From Candidatus Poribacteria bacterium (GTDB lineage Bacteria; Poribacteria; WGA-4E; WGA-3G), in NCBI GenBank assembly GCA_022820835.1, contig JAJEET010000047.1, forward strand, positions 1-64,000: a stretch of DNA of 64,000 nt, in the 5' to 3' direction. Below the pieces are notes generated by a model. It had not been told where the DNA came from and ran no database searches. It worked only from the letters and a program-made list of their open reading frames with translations. How positions within the stretch are numbered: the stretch's first letter is position 1; each line of letters starts with the position of its first letter. Both the position numbers and the translations under genes were made by a program. Below, one piece after another: positions 43,984 to 52,888 of the stretch.

Positions 43984-45378
43984 ATGTCAGCGACACATAG
44001 ACCGAATATCCTCCTCATTGTATCAGATGACCACGCAGCACCGGCGATTAGCTGCTACGGCAGCGAGATGAATCGCACCCCGAACATTGACCGCATTGGC
44101 AATGGCGGGATGCGCTTCAATAACTGCTTCTGCACGAACGCAATCTGTACACCAGCACGCGGTTCTATCCTCACGGGAAAATATAGCCATAAAACTGGCA
44201 TCAAAACCCTCGCCGATACAATCGACCATACACAAGAAAAAACTGTCGCACAACGGCTGCACGCAGATGGCTATCAGACAGCAATCGTCGGGAAGTGGCA
44301 CCTCGGACACGGCGGTGTCAGCGACCCACACGGGTTCGATTATTGGAATGTGTTTCCTGTACAAGGCGCGCACATCAATCCAGTAATGATCGAAATGGGA
44401 GAACGGAAAAGATTTGAAGGCTATTCTGCCGACATCGTGACGGACAATTCGTTGGACTGGCTGCAAAATCGGGAGACGAATCAACCGTTTTTCTTGATGA
44501 CAACCTATAAGGCGACGCACGATCCATTTTTTCCGAATCCGAAGCATCTACATCTCTATACCGGCGAAATCCCTGAACCGCCGACCCTCAATGACGATTA
44601 CGAAAACCGAGCGGCTGCCGCTGCGATGAACACCGCGAGAGTTGACATCATGCAACGGAAAAACCATCTACCAGAGCCGACCCCTGAAGGTCTCGAAGGC
44701 GACGCACTGAAACGCTGGAATTATCAGTGCTACATGCAGAACTACTTCCGTTGTGCACACGCCATTGATGAAAACGTCGGACGACTGCTCGACTATCTGG
44801 AGGCGGAGGATTTGGCGGAAGACACGATCATCATCTATTCGGCGGATCACGGCTTCTTTTTGGGCGATCACGGATGGTACGATAAACGGTTCATGTATGA
44901 GGAATCAATGCGCATCCCATTGCTTGTGCGGTATCCACGTGAGATTCCAGAATCCGGTGTCAGCGAACAGATTGCCCTGAACGTCGATTTCGCGCCGACA
45001 CTGCTCGACTACGCGGGCATATCGATTCCAGAGGATATGCCAGGAAGCAGTCTCCGGACATCGTTGGCAGGTGAAATGCCTGCGGATTGGCGGACATCCA
45101 TGTATTATCGGTATTGGATGCACCTCGCGCATTTCAATATCCCCGCGCATTACGGCGTACGGACGGAACGTTATAAACTCATTTACTATTACGGTGAGGC
45201 TCTGGGATCCGGGGGTGCGATTGACCGTTCGACACCACCGGAGTGGGAGCTCTTTGATTTAGAGAAGGATCCGCACGAGATGCATAATGTTTACGCAGAC
45301 CCGTCTTATGCGGATGTTGTTGTGGAATTGAAGGTGGAATTGGAACGGCTGCGGGATGAATTGGGCGATTATGAGTAA
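43984..45378 (+). CDS. Type I sulfatase
   Basis: A 464-residue arylsulfatase-family enzyme. Residues 55-59 are CTPAR, the C-x-P-x-R motif whose Cys must be converted to formylglycine, followed by GSILTGKYSHKTG. Metal ligands include Asp15 and Asp16 (LIVSDDHA) and the late SADHGFFLGDHGWYDKRFMYEES. There is no signal peptide, so it acts in the cytoplasm or is exported by another route. Substrate is likely a sulfated glycan or small sulfate ester. No formylglycine-generating enzyme is in the window. Confidence 0.92.
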   Translation: MSATHRPNILLIVSDDHAAPAISCYGSEMNRTPNIDRIGNGGMRFNNCFCTNAICTPARGSILTGKYSHKTGIKTLADTIDHTQEKTVAQRLHADGYQTAIVGKWHLGHGGVSDPHGFDYWNVFPVQGAHINPVMIEMGERKRFEGYSADIVTDNSLDWLQNRETNQPFFLMTTYKATHDPFFPNPKHLHLYTGEIPEPPTLNDDYENRAAAAAMNTARVDIMQRKNHLPEPTPEGLEGDALKRWNYQCYMQNYFRCAHAIDENVGRLLDYLEAEDLAEDTIIIYSADHGFFLGDHGWYDKRFMYEESMRIPLLVRYPREIPESGVSEQIALNVDFAPTLLDYAGISIPEDMPGSSLRTSLAGEMPADWRTSMYYRYWMHLAHFNIPAHYGVRTERYKLIYYYGEALGSGGAIDRSTPPEWELFDLEKDPHEMHNVYADPSYADVVVELKVELERLRDELGDYE

Positions 45379-45453
45379 ATTGGAATCATCCATCCACAAG
45401 AATTTGGTATCTACAAGATACACTAATCTCTCCATTCCAACCGAAAACTGCCA

Positions 45454-46275
45454 TCACTTGCTCTTTATCCGTCCCCACGTAACGGTGAGTTTGCCTTCAG
45501 GTTCGACGCTGGAAGCGCGGAGGTCCATCTCTGTCTGGATCTCTTTCGCCGATAAAGCTTCGCTGTAAATGGCAAATTCATCCATAACGCCATTAGCACC
45601 CGATGCAGCAACTCTATAATTAAATTTGTTGTTTCCACCAATTCTTGGAGGTTTATGGAACTCAGCGAACGGTCCGATTCCGGCTTTTGTCGCGACTTCC
45701 TCGCCATTAATGTAGAGGAAAGCCTCCTCCTCAAAGTCCCAAGTCACCGCTACATGCATCCATACATCTTTCTTAACAAGATCAGCAGCGGGGACAGACA
45801 TCAGCGCATCTATATCAAGCGCGCTCTCTATCAAGAAGACGAACTCGTTTTCACGTTCACCAGCCCGGGTGCCTTTGCCAATAGAGAAAGAAAGCGCAAC
45901 CGTACTTGCATCGAATAATCTATAAGTGCCTTCACCCGCCCCGTCCCAATATGGCTTAAACCAGAACCCGATTGTGCCGGGGTTCTGCATCAAGTAATCG
46001 AATTCAATAAACTGTTCCTTGCTATCGTCAAACTCAATACCCATTCCGTACACACCGTCTTTACTGGGTACTCGCTGCATACCACCTATAATCACGCCGT
46101 CATGTCCGTTACCGCTGGCATCTTCAGCAACATTTGCGTCTTTCCCTTTGAAGGAAAACCAAACTTCGGGTTCTGGTGCGGTATGTCCAGCATCAGAAAA
46201 CATTATCAAGCCAACTACGAGTATCAAATTCAGCGTCAACAGACTATTAATAGATCGGATTGTTCGCTTAAACAT
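45454..46275 (-). CDS. Secreted LamG domain protein
   Basis: A 273-residue exported protein: signal peptide at residues 1-32, then a LamG jelly-roll (VWFSFKGKDANVAEDASGNG, DYLMQNPGTIGFWFKPYWDG, DVWMHVAVTWDFEEEAFLYI, GVMDEFAIYSEALSAKEIQT) and the end SSVEPEGKLTVTWGRIKSK, matching the tail of the LamG protein at 35533. It converges with the sulfatase gene and may bind the same glycan, but that is inference. Confidence 0.85.
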   Translation of the reverse strand: MFKRTIRSINSLLTLNLILVVGLIMFSDAGHTAPEPEVWFSFKGKDANVAEDASGNGHDGVIIGGMQRVPSKDGVYGMGIEFDDSKEQFIEFDYLMQNPGTIGFWFKPYWDGAGEGTYRLFDASTVALSFSIGKGTRAGERENEFVFLIESALDIDALMSVPAADLVKKDVWMHVAVTWDFEEEAFLYINGEEVATKAGIGPFAEFHKPPRIGGNNKFNYRVAASGANGVMDEFAIYSEALSAKEIQTEMDLRASSVEPEGKLTVTWGRIKSK

Positions 46276-46290
46276 AACATCCCCCTGCTT

Positions 46291-46328
46291 AGTGAAAGTT
46301 CACCTAATAAGTGAAAGTTCACCTAATA
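46291..46328. repeat. Tandem 19-bp repeat containing a palindrome
   Basis: AGTGAAAGTTCACCTAATA occurs twice back to back. Each unit contains the dyad GTGAA-AG-TTCAC, so the pair looks like a two-site operator. It lies 16 bases ahead of the LamG start and within the shared upstream region of the divergent PhyH gene. Confidence 0.65.
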
Positions 46329-46406
46329 TTATAATTGCGTGACAGACTCAATCTCTTTTAAATCACCTTCCCCCTCTATTGCTTCATGTTAACATTATAA
46401 ATTATC

Positions 46407-46435
46407 TTGATATTTAAAGCAAACCTTTATATCAT
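46407..46435 (+). promoter_or_regulatory. Candidate promoter of the PhyH gene
   Basis: TTGATA and TATCAT separated by 17 bases, 40 bases before the PhyH start. Confidence 0.55.
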
Positions 46436-46475
46436 GTATAGAAGAAAATAACCGTATCTCGCTTGAGGAACAGGC

Positions 46476-47285
46476 ATGACACCGAAACAGAAATATCTCT
46501 TTGACCTGCGCGGCTATTTGCATTTGAAGAACGTTCTCACACCAGAAGAACTCAGCAACGCACAGTCGGCAATCGAGCGACTTATCCAAGCGTCACCAGA
46601 TGAATTGCCGCCCGGAATTAGCAGTGGTGGTGAAGGTTTTTCAAACGGGTTTTCAGCAGATAAATCGCTGGAGGCGTTGACGCTGCATCCTGTCACATGG
46701 CCCATCATCAAAGAACTGACGTTCAACAAACCGCGTTTCAATCGCGGGTCGCTTGTGGTGAATACGCATGAACGTAAGGAGATGACACCGCTGCATTGTG
46801 CGCGTGAAGGTTTTCGTTGGACGCGACGGTATGAGGTCAAAAACGATCGCATCTTCACGAATGACATCGTAGTGTTCTTCTATTTCACGGATGTCTATCC
46901 GGGTGACGGTGGTTTGATTGTTTTACCCGGATCCCATAAAAGCGGATTTGAGCGTCCTGAGAACCTATTTTTCCCCGAACCTCAGAACCTTGATGCGCCG
47001 CTCCATCCCGCGCTCGTTAACGTAACACCCAAAGCAGGTGATGTTGTGCTTATCACCGAAATGTTGACACACGGTGTCCTGGTATGGAAACCAGAAGACC
47101 GCGATCGACGGTTTTTGATTCTGCGGTATAAGACACAATTTTTTCAGGATGAGCGCGGTATCCGAGAAGTTTTTCCACCGGAAGTGATGGAACGACTCTC
47201 GCCTGAGACGAAGGCGTTGGCAGCTTACGGTTCAGAATGGAAAGAGAAGGAACTCGTGAAACAGGATAGCGTGACGTTGACGTGA
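46476..47285 (+). CDS. PhyH-like protein lacking the HxD motif
   Basis: A 269-residue PhyH-fold protein. The position of the iron-binding HxD is occupied by His107-Cys-Ala109 (MTPLHCAREGFRW), so the carboxylate ligand is missing, although GGLIVLPGSHKSGF, the distal TEMLTHGV His and a late Arg (RFLILRYKT) remain. It may be a halogenase-like or non-catalytic relative, since HxA/HxG variants in this superfamily can leave a site open for chloride. AGGAACAGGC precedes the ATG. Confidence 0.85.
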   Translation: MTPKQKYLFDLRGYLHLKNVLTPEELSNAQSAIERLIQASPDELPPGISSGGEGFSNGFSADKSLEALTLHPVTWPIIKELTFNKPRFNRGSLVVNTHERKEMTPLHCAREGFRWTRRYEVKNDRIFTNDIVVFFYFTDVYPGDGGLIVLPGSHKSGFERPENLFFPEPQNLDAPLHPALVNVTPKAGDVVLITEMLTHGVLVWKPEDRDRRFLILRYKTQFFQDERGIREVFPPEVMERLSPETKALAAYGSEWKEKELVKQDSVTLT

Positions 47286-47325
47286 TTAGGATAGCGCAGT
47301 GAAAAAAATAAGACTGACTGCACAT

Positions 47326-47355
47326 TTGACGCAACTCTTTTCTTAATGTTATCAT
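47326..47355 (+). promoter_or_regulatory. Candidate promoter of the HTH-PhyH pair
   Basis: TTGACG and TATCAT with an 18-base spacer, about 80 bases before the HTH gene. Confidence 0.5.
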
Positions 47356-47437
47356 ATATAAACATGGTTTTATTTCGTGTATAGATAGATTATAATCGCC
47401 TTATGAGAAAGTTTGCTTAATTATTGAGATCACCGTC

Positions 47438-47767
47438 ATGGCTGAATACATTAATGGGATCAACCCCGACATTCTTAAATGGGCGCGCGAACGTTCCGGG
47501 TACACCGTAGAAGCGATCGCTGCGTTTTTGAAAAAAAATGCCTCAATCATCAACGATTGGGAATCAGGGGAATGCGCGCCGACTTATATTCAACTCGAGA
47601 AATTAGCAGATAAGTACAAGCGTCCCATCGCCCTTTTCTTTTTCCCAGAACCTCCTAATGAACCGAATATAGCCGAGCACCTTGAGCAAGGATTCAGCAT
47701 GGATTCATATCAAGAGAAAATTGGAGTTTCTAACGTTAACTCAGGGAACCCAAGGAACCTACAATGA
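47438..47767 (+). CDS. XRE-family HTH protein, truncated relative of HTH-ImmA regulators
   Basis: A 109-residue protein. Residues 8-65 are an XRE helix-turn-helix (ILKWARERSGYTVEAIAAFL, then WESGECAPTYIQLEKLADKY), followed by KRPIALFFFPEPPNEPNIAE, the linker typical of regulators that continue into an ImmA/IrrE-type peptidase domain. Here the frame soon ends (FSMDSYQEKIGVSNV...), so the peptidase half is gone. Its stop overlaps the next gene's start (ATGA), so a coupled HTH-PhyH transcript has formed. Confidence 0.8.
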   Translation: MAEYINGINPDILKWARERSGYTVEAIAAFLKKNASIINDWESGECAPTYIQLEKLADKYKRPIALFFFPEPPNEPNIAEHLEQGFSMDSYQEKIGVSNVNSGNPRNLQ

Positions 47768-48678
47768 AATACGATCAAATAAACCGCACCTTCGACTGCG
47801 AACCGACGCTTACCGATACAGAGGTGCTACAATTTTGTCGGGACGGCTACCTGCAACTCCAAGGGATCGTGCCTGATGAAATTAATCAGCGGACGTTCGA
47901 CTATCTCAACGGCGATGTGCCGATCAATCCTTGCTTTATGCCGAAAGGTATGACGCACGCCGATTTAGAACGGATTCGCGATACACATGAACCGAGTTCT
48001 ATTTTATTGGAAGATTGGTATATTGAGCATGTGCTACTAAACCGAGAACTCGCTGGTGCGTTACGTTCACTGCTCGGTAAGAACGTCGGGTTACCCGTGT
48101 TGGTGAGCAACCACCGTGTTGAGTGTCCGATGCCTGCACAAGGGTGGCATCACGATGCCGATCACGTCTTTGGACCCGAAATCAATTTCCTTGAGGTGTT
48201 CTATTTCCCACAAGATACACCGTTAGAATTGGGACCGACAGAGCTGCTGCCCGGTTCGCATATCCATTCCACAAGCCGAGATATAAACGAAAAAGGCGTT
48301 TCAAGCGAGGGGCCCGCGGGGTCTTTCGTTATCCACTCACAGAGCATTCTCCATCGTCGGGGTGAATCCACTGCGGAAGGATTGCGTCACATGCTGAAAT
48401 ATAGCTACTGGCGGACAGTAGCACCGACACGGGATTGGAAGCAAGAACCCGATTTCGACTTTCAGACAGCTGAATACGGCGGACACGGTATCGCGAGGTA
48501 CGTGGCGCACATGTTCTATTGGTTATGTGGCAAGGGGGATGAATTCCGTTTGATCGGTGGACAAGCGTGGCCCTGGTCGAGTGTAAACCAAATTGGACCC
48601 TCTTACGGATTCGGGCACGTGGAAGGGTATCTCCCGAATTGGCGGAAGAACAACCCGGATGATTATGCTCTACCATAG
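47764..48678 (+). CDS. Phytanoyl-CoA dioxygenase (PhyH) family protein
   Basis: A 304-residue PhyH oxygenase with His129-His130-Asp131 (GWHHDADHVF), distal His197 (SQSILHRRGES) and Arg208 (GLRHMLKYSYWR). GPTELLPGSHIHST is the conserved turn. The C-terminal 70 residues (from GHGIARYVAHMFYW) are an additional helical part. Translationally coupled to the truncated HTH gene. Confidence 0.9.
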   Translation: MKYDQINRTFDCEPTLTDTEVLQFCRDGYLQLQGIVPDEINQRTFDYLNGDVPINPCFMPKGMTHADLERIRDTHEPSSILLEDWYIEHVLLNRELAGALRSLLGKNVGLPVLVSNHRVECPMPAQGWHHDADHVFGPEINFLEVFYFPQDTPLELGPTELLPGSHIHSTSRDINEKGVSSEGPAGSFVIHSQSILHRRGESTAEGLRHMLKYSYWRTVAPTRDWKQEPDFDFQTAEYGGHGIARYVAHMFYWLCGKGDEFRLIGGQAWPWSSVNQIGPSYGFGHVEGYLPNWRKNNPDDYALP

Positions 48679-48688
48679 GTAGAGCGTC

Positions 48689-50101
48689 CTAAGGTTCGTT
48701 AGAGATGTTTCTTCGTCTGTTTTCAACACTTGGTAAAATCTTTTCATCTACGCATTTCTTCAGCATTTTTCTCAAAATATCAACAGCATCTTCAACTATT
48801 TCATCAACTTGCTCATTATTCTGAACATCTCTTAATTTCCTATTCTTCTGTTGAATCGCATGTACAAAATGATTTCGAAGTTCATAAAACGGGGTAAGTG
48901 ATTGACTTTCTATATCAACAGATGATATAAAACTGGTAAGTGTATTAGTTATTCTGTTCGTACCCACATATTTTTCCAGTGAGGTTTCAAATGAAATTGC
49001 TAACATAGGTACTTTATTGTAATCCAACCTCATAGGCAGTGTTTGTATATCCATAAATAGTTTAACACAATCCATAAAATCTTTGCTTTCTTCACTTCCA
49101 ATATTATCTATTTTTACTGTCTCCTCATAGATACGCTTTATTTCTGCCATATCATTGTTTGTTATTGAAATCTGGTTGGTACGCCCTAAAACATCATCTA
49201 TACTGCCTTTCGTTGGGCGGAATTCTGCCTCTGGCAGAATATAAAGCAAATGATTTTCATCTAACGATAGAAAATACCATGAGTATGAGATTGGTGTTTT
49301 TAGATGCAGTGAAAGGGCGAAACATAAAATATCTACCCTAATATTTCCCTTTTTTTCCGTATTAAATGATCGTTCATAAGTGAAAATTTTACCAGTTTTC
49401 CCGTCAGAAATGTATGGTAATTGAGGGTTATTTCTTACCATTATTGAATATTCGTCCTCAGAGACAACTTTAGGTTTTTCTATGGCTTTGTTAAACTCGT
49501 TTTCTGATACTAAAAGTGTTCTATCGGGCCAAAACGGATAACCGAGTTGTTTAATTAATGATTCGGGTATAACGCCCAGATTTTCGTTGGATGGCATCAT
49601 TTCAAAATCTGCAAAATTATAATTTTCTGAAATATTAAGTCCTTCTATCACCATATATTCTTTATATTTCAACGGGGCATTATTTGATAACGATTCTAAT
49701 TTGTCAATTGTACAATCCACATTAGTAGCTATACACCATAAGATTAAACATCTGACTACGTCCTCCATTGAAACAGTCATTGGAGAATACAATGGTGTTA
49801 TAATGTTATAACGTTTCTTTGACATTATGGAAGGTACAACATAGTTACCAAAACAATCTAACAATGCATCTACTAGGGATATTTCTAAATTGTGTTCAAT
49901 TGCTATCCCTAATTTGTCTAAAGGTTCCAGAAACAACGCATCGTGATTCTTTATTGATAATTTACTATTTACAAATCTCTTGGTTTGCCAATGTTTAAGC
50001 CGACAACTAGCAAATGCTGCTGAATCATAACGAAAATATACCGTTTCTTCGTTAATCTGAGACAGCAAATCTGAAATTTGATTTTTTAAGAATTTATCCA
50101 T
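48689..50101 (-). CDS. Large protein with C-terminal ApeA-like HEPN domain
   Basis: A 470-residue protein. Residues 355-450 resemble an ApeA-like HEPN ribonuclease domain: RLDYNKVPMLAISFETSLEK, then FYELRNHFVHAIQQKN with the R-N-x3-H catalytic pattern. The N-terminal 350 residues (a DUF-like region with many beta strands) are unassigned. Codon use is markedly AT-richer than the neighbours, as is the adjacent restriction locus, suggesting joint acquisition. A defence role by RNA cleavage is plausible, not shown. Confidence 0.7.
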   Translation of the reverse strand: MDKFLKNQISDLLSQINEETVYFRYDSAAFASCRLKHWQTKRFVNSKLSIKNHDALFLEPLDKLGIAIEHNLEISLVDALLDCFGNYVVPSIMSKKRYNIITPLYSPMTVSMEDVVRCLILWCIATNVDCTIDKLESLSNNAPLKYKEYMVIEGLNISENYNFADFEMMPSNENLGVIPESLIKQLGYPFWPDRTLLVSENEFNKAIEKPKVVSEDEYSIMVRNNPQLPYISDGKTGKIFTYERSFNTEKKGNIRVDILCFALSLHLKTPISYSWYFLSLDENHLLYILPEAEFRPTKGSIDDVLGRTNQISITNNDMAEIKRIYEETVKIDNIGSEESKDFMDCVKLFMDIQTLPMRLDYNKVPMLAISFETSLEKYVGTNRITNTLTSFISSVDIESQSLTPFYELRNHFVHAIQQKNRKLRDVQNNEQVDEIVEDAVDILRKMLKKCVDEKILPSVENRRRNISNEP

Positions 50102-50176
50102 TATTTGTCTACACTATTGAAGTCATTTGTCATTTTTGGTAAATGTGTTCCTCACCTTCCGATTGATAACTTTCAT

Positions 50177-50950
50177 TCATAGTGAAAATGTTTTTCTGGC
50201 ACTGCCTCGCACATAAATTTGCTTGCTCAGTGAGAAACGTTCAAGAACATCTAATAGGGCAAAGACACCGCATGCTTCAAAACGCCATTTCATTTCTTTA
50301 TAATGCTTATCACTCTCATTCCTAATTTCTATTTCACCTATATTTCGTCCAGCGTAACGAAAAATTACTTTTTGTTCAGGCACATCTCCTTTCTTTATTG
50401 CCCTTGAATTGCTTATTTCTAGGTGGGTTGATAACAGACTAACAACATCATTTCGTGTGAATATGTGATAACGTTTTTCACTTACGGAGAGGCTATTAGA
50501 CATGCAAGGAGTCAAAATAGAAAGGTAATCGACTTCTTTACCATTAAAAATCGCTTTTGACAACAATTCCCGAAAGATATTGGGTTTGCGGATTTCTTCA
50601 TACAAATCACGCATGGGAGCCCGTAGTAAATTTTTGAAATAGACTTTGTCTGCTTCGTAATCTTTCCTTTTTTCTGGGAATACGTCCAAGCATGTAACCA
50701 TTAAATTTGCTACTCTGCCAATGCCTTGAAACTCTGTGTTCGTTAACAGACGAGATTTCCTATACAGAAAAATTTGCCAGTATCGTCCACCTTTGACGGA
50801 ATGGTTGTTGCTTTGTTGGTCGATAACATCATTTTTATGTGTTCCCTTAACAACCTCACCGCCGATAATTTCCGCGAAGTGACGCTCATTGATATGCCCC
50901 GCCTTCTTTTTTTTTGACGCTTGCGTTGTCGTCATTGCCCTTTTTCGCAT
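50177..50950 (-). CDS. Putative restriction endonuclease, paralogue B
   Basis: A 257-residue protein about half identical by eye to its upstream neighbour. The segment KNDVIDQQSNNHSVKGG fits a D-x(n)-S-V-K nuclease site of the PD-(D/E)XK type, and KVIFRYAGRNIGEIEIRNES is also conserved. Located after a Dam-like methyltransferase gene, it is probably part of a type II restriction system. I cannot name the family or the recognition site. Confidence 0.7.
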   Translation of the reverse strand: MRKRAMTTTQASKKKKAGHINERHFAEIIGGEVVKGTHKNDVIDQQSNNHSVKGGRYWQIFLYRKSRLLTNTEFQGIGRVANLMVTCLDVFPEKRKDYEADKVYFKNLLRAPMRDLYEEIRKPNIFRELLSKAIFNGKEVDYLSILTPCMSNSLSVSEKRYHIFTRNDVVSLLSTHLEISNSRAIKKGDVPEQKVIFRYAGRNIGEIEIRNESDKHYKEMKWRFEACGVFALLDVLERFSLSKQIYVRGSARKTFSL

Positions 50951-50986
50951 TATCTCACCGTTTCATACACAATGTAGGTCTTAGTC

Positions 50987-51766
50987 TTATAAAAAGTCTA
51001 TGGCACTGCCATAGACTGAAGTCTGACGATCTTCTACAAGAGTCACTTCAAGGTTGCTTTGAAGAAGACTAAGAATAGCAGGAGAATTGAAACGCCACTT
51101 AGCTTGCTTATAATGAACGTTGGAGTCTGTCCGGATCTCAATCTCTCCTACATTCCTATTACTATAGCGGAAAATTACCTTTTGAGCGTCCATTTGACCA
51201 CGCCCGCGAGCCCTTGAATTCGCAATTCCCAGCTTAGTTGATAAAAGACTCACAACATCTTCAGCAGAAAACAAATGGAAATGCTTTTGGTCTAAGGGTA
51301 CATCTTGACGGGACAGATCTTTGGACAAAATGGAAAGAAAACCAACTTCATCGCCATTGAAAATCGCTTTCGATAGTAGTTGTGGAAAGATAACCGGTTT
51401 ACGTATTTCGTCTTTCAACTGACGCATTGGCTCTTGGAGACGTTTTTTGAAATAGATTTTGTCTGTCAAATAGTCACTCCGATCTACCGGGAACGCGTCT
51501 ATACAATCAATCAGTAAATTGGCAACATTCCCAATTTCCCGAAATTCTGTATTGGTGACAAAACGATCTCTGCCATACAGGAAAATTTGCCACCATTCAC
51601 CCCCTTTGACAGAGTAGGTGTTATATGCTTGGTCAATCACATCTGTCTTGTCTGTTCGACCACCAACGACATCACCGTCGATAAGATATGCGAAGTGTTG
51701 CTCATTGACATGTCCGGTTCTTTTTTTGTAAGATGCTGCTGTCGATGTCATAGCCCTTTTTAACAT
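50987..51766 (-). CDS. Putative restriction endonuclease, paralogue A
   Basis: A 259-residue protein. KTDVIDQAYNTYSVKGGEWW holds the putative D...S-x-K catalytic site; GHVNEQHFAYLIDGDVVGG and NTEFREIGNVANLLIDCIDA are shared with paralogue B. The first base overlaps the methyltransferase stop (TAATG), so it is tightly coupled to the modification gene and is the more likely cognate nuclease. Paralogue B follows after a 36-base gap. Confidence 0.72.
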   Translation of the reverse strand: MLKRAMTSTAASYKKRTGHVNEQHFAYLIDGDVVGGRTDKTDVIDQAYNTYSVKGGEWWQIFLYGRDRFVTNTEFREIGNVANLLIDCIDAFPVDRSDYLTDKIYFKKRLQEPMRQLKDEIRKPVIFPQLLSKAIFNGDEVGFLSILSKDLSRQDVPLDQKHFHLFSAEDVVSLLSTKLGIANSRARGRGQMDAQKVIFRYSNRNVGEIEIRTDSNVHYKQAKWRFNSPAILSLLQSNLEVTLVEDRQTSVYGSAIDFL

Positions 51767-52701
51767 TATCTCTCCTTCACGATTAAGAGTTCATGAGATC
51801 GCTTGACATGATCAGTGCCATTCTCTATTCGGTTTTTACCAATCCGGGTTTCGCCTTGACCCAATGTATACTGCCATTGAACTTCAATCACTTGAAAATC
51901 GGCATACCACTCCCTGATGGTTGCACAATCGTTATAGGAAAGCACAAAACCACCCTCGTGTGCATGAAGTAGGTCACGTAGCAAGACATGATCAAAACCT
52001 TTATGATGCACCGGGAAATTTCGCTGCGGATAGATACCTCGAAACATTTTACCTTCATCAAGATAGTAGGGAGGATCACAATAAAGAAATTCCCCCTGAT
52101 GTTTAGGAATTGTCTCTTCAAAACTCCCATGTTCAACAGAAAGTGAGGGGCATTGAAAATAACGCACTTTGTCTACGGAGCGAACGTATCTTTTCGGGGA
52201 CTCATAAATCTTAGACATCCAACCGAGGAAACCGGGACCATAGGAAAGATTATGATTAAACCAGTAGTGTGCAGCCAACTCCAATGGATCTGAAATGAGA
52301 GACTCCTGGGTCCAATGTGCCTTGAGTCGAGTTTTAATCTCTGCATACTGTTCTTTTGTTGGCTGCCATGTCTCAAGTCTATCTGCAAGTTCGCGATTAG
52401 ATAAAAGTTGTACTTGCCAATAGTTCACAAGAATATCGAAAACATCATAGCCACGAACCTGTATACCGAGTTCTTTCGCACAAGCGATTTCGACAGAACC
52501 GCCTCCTATAAAAGGGGACATGAGTCTATCAAGTCCATTCGGTATATGTTCAATGATATGCCCGACCCCTAGGCTTTTTCCACCTGCGTAACGCAGGGGC
52601 AAACCGTTGTAGCGCGTATATTTAAATTTACCTTTACTTTTGAGTTTGTGCAAAAAGTAATCTTTTACAGGAATTTCTAACGGCATCATCTCTTGTTGCA
52701 T
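51766..52701 (-). CDS. D12-class DNA adenine methyltransferase (Dam-like)
   Basis: A 311-residue N6-adenine methyltransferase. LPLRYAGGKSLGVGHIIEHI and SPFIGGGSVEIACAKEL (FxGxG, SAM site) come first, then a target-recognition region, then LYCDPPYYLDEGKMF with DPPY. The ATG at 52701 is used because AGAAGGAG precedes it; an upstream in-frame start lacks one. Together with the two nuclease-like genes it forms a restriction-modification operon. GATC is the usual target for this class, but I cannot confirm it. Confidence 0.9.
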   Translation of the reverse strand: MQQEMMPLEIPVKDYFLHKLKSKGKFKYTRYNGLPLRYAGGKSLGVGHIIEHIPNGLDRLMSPFIGGGSVEIACAKELGIQVRGYDVFDILVNYWQVQLLSNRELADRLETWQPTKEQYAEIKTRLKAHWTQESLISDPLELAAHYWFNHNLSYGPGFLGWMSKIYESPKRYVRSVDKVRYFQCPSLSVEHGSFEETIPKHQGEFLYCDPPYYLDEGKMFRGIYPQRNFPVHHKGFDHVLLRDLLHAHEGGFVLSYNDCATIREWYADFQVIEVQWQYTLGQGETRIGKNRIENGTDHVKRSHELLIVKER

Positions 52702-52888
52702 CTTTTTCTCCTTCTGACAAATTTTTAGAATAGTAATCCATAGGGTTCCCTGGTCACTACTAGCCGCCACTTACAATGGTGAGAAAGCGGGACAAACAGA
52801 AAGGTTTTCTGTTCATAGTAAATCATCCGAACATTAGTTTAGATAGTATATCAAAAAACATAAAAAAAATAAAGGGAAATTATTTGTG

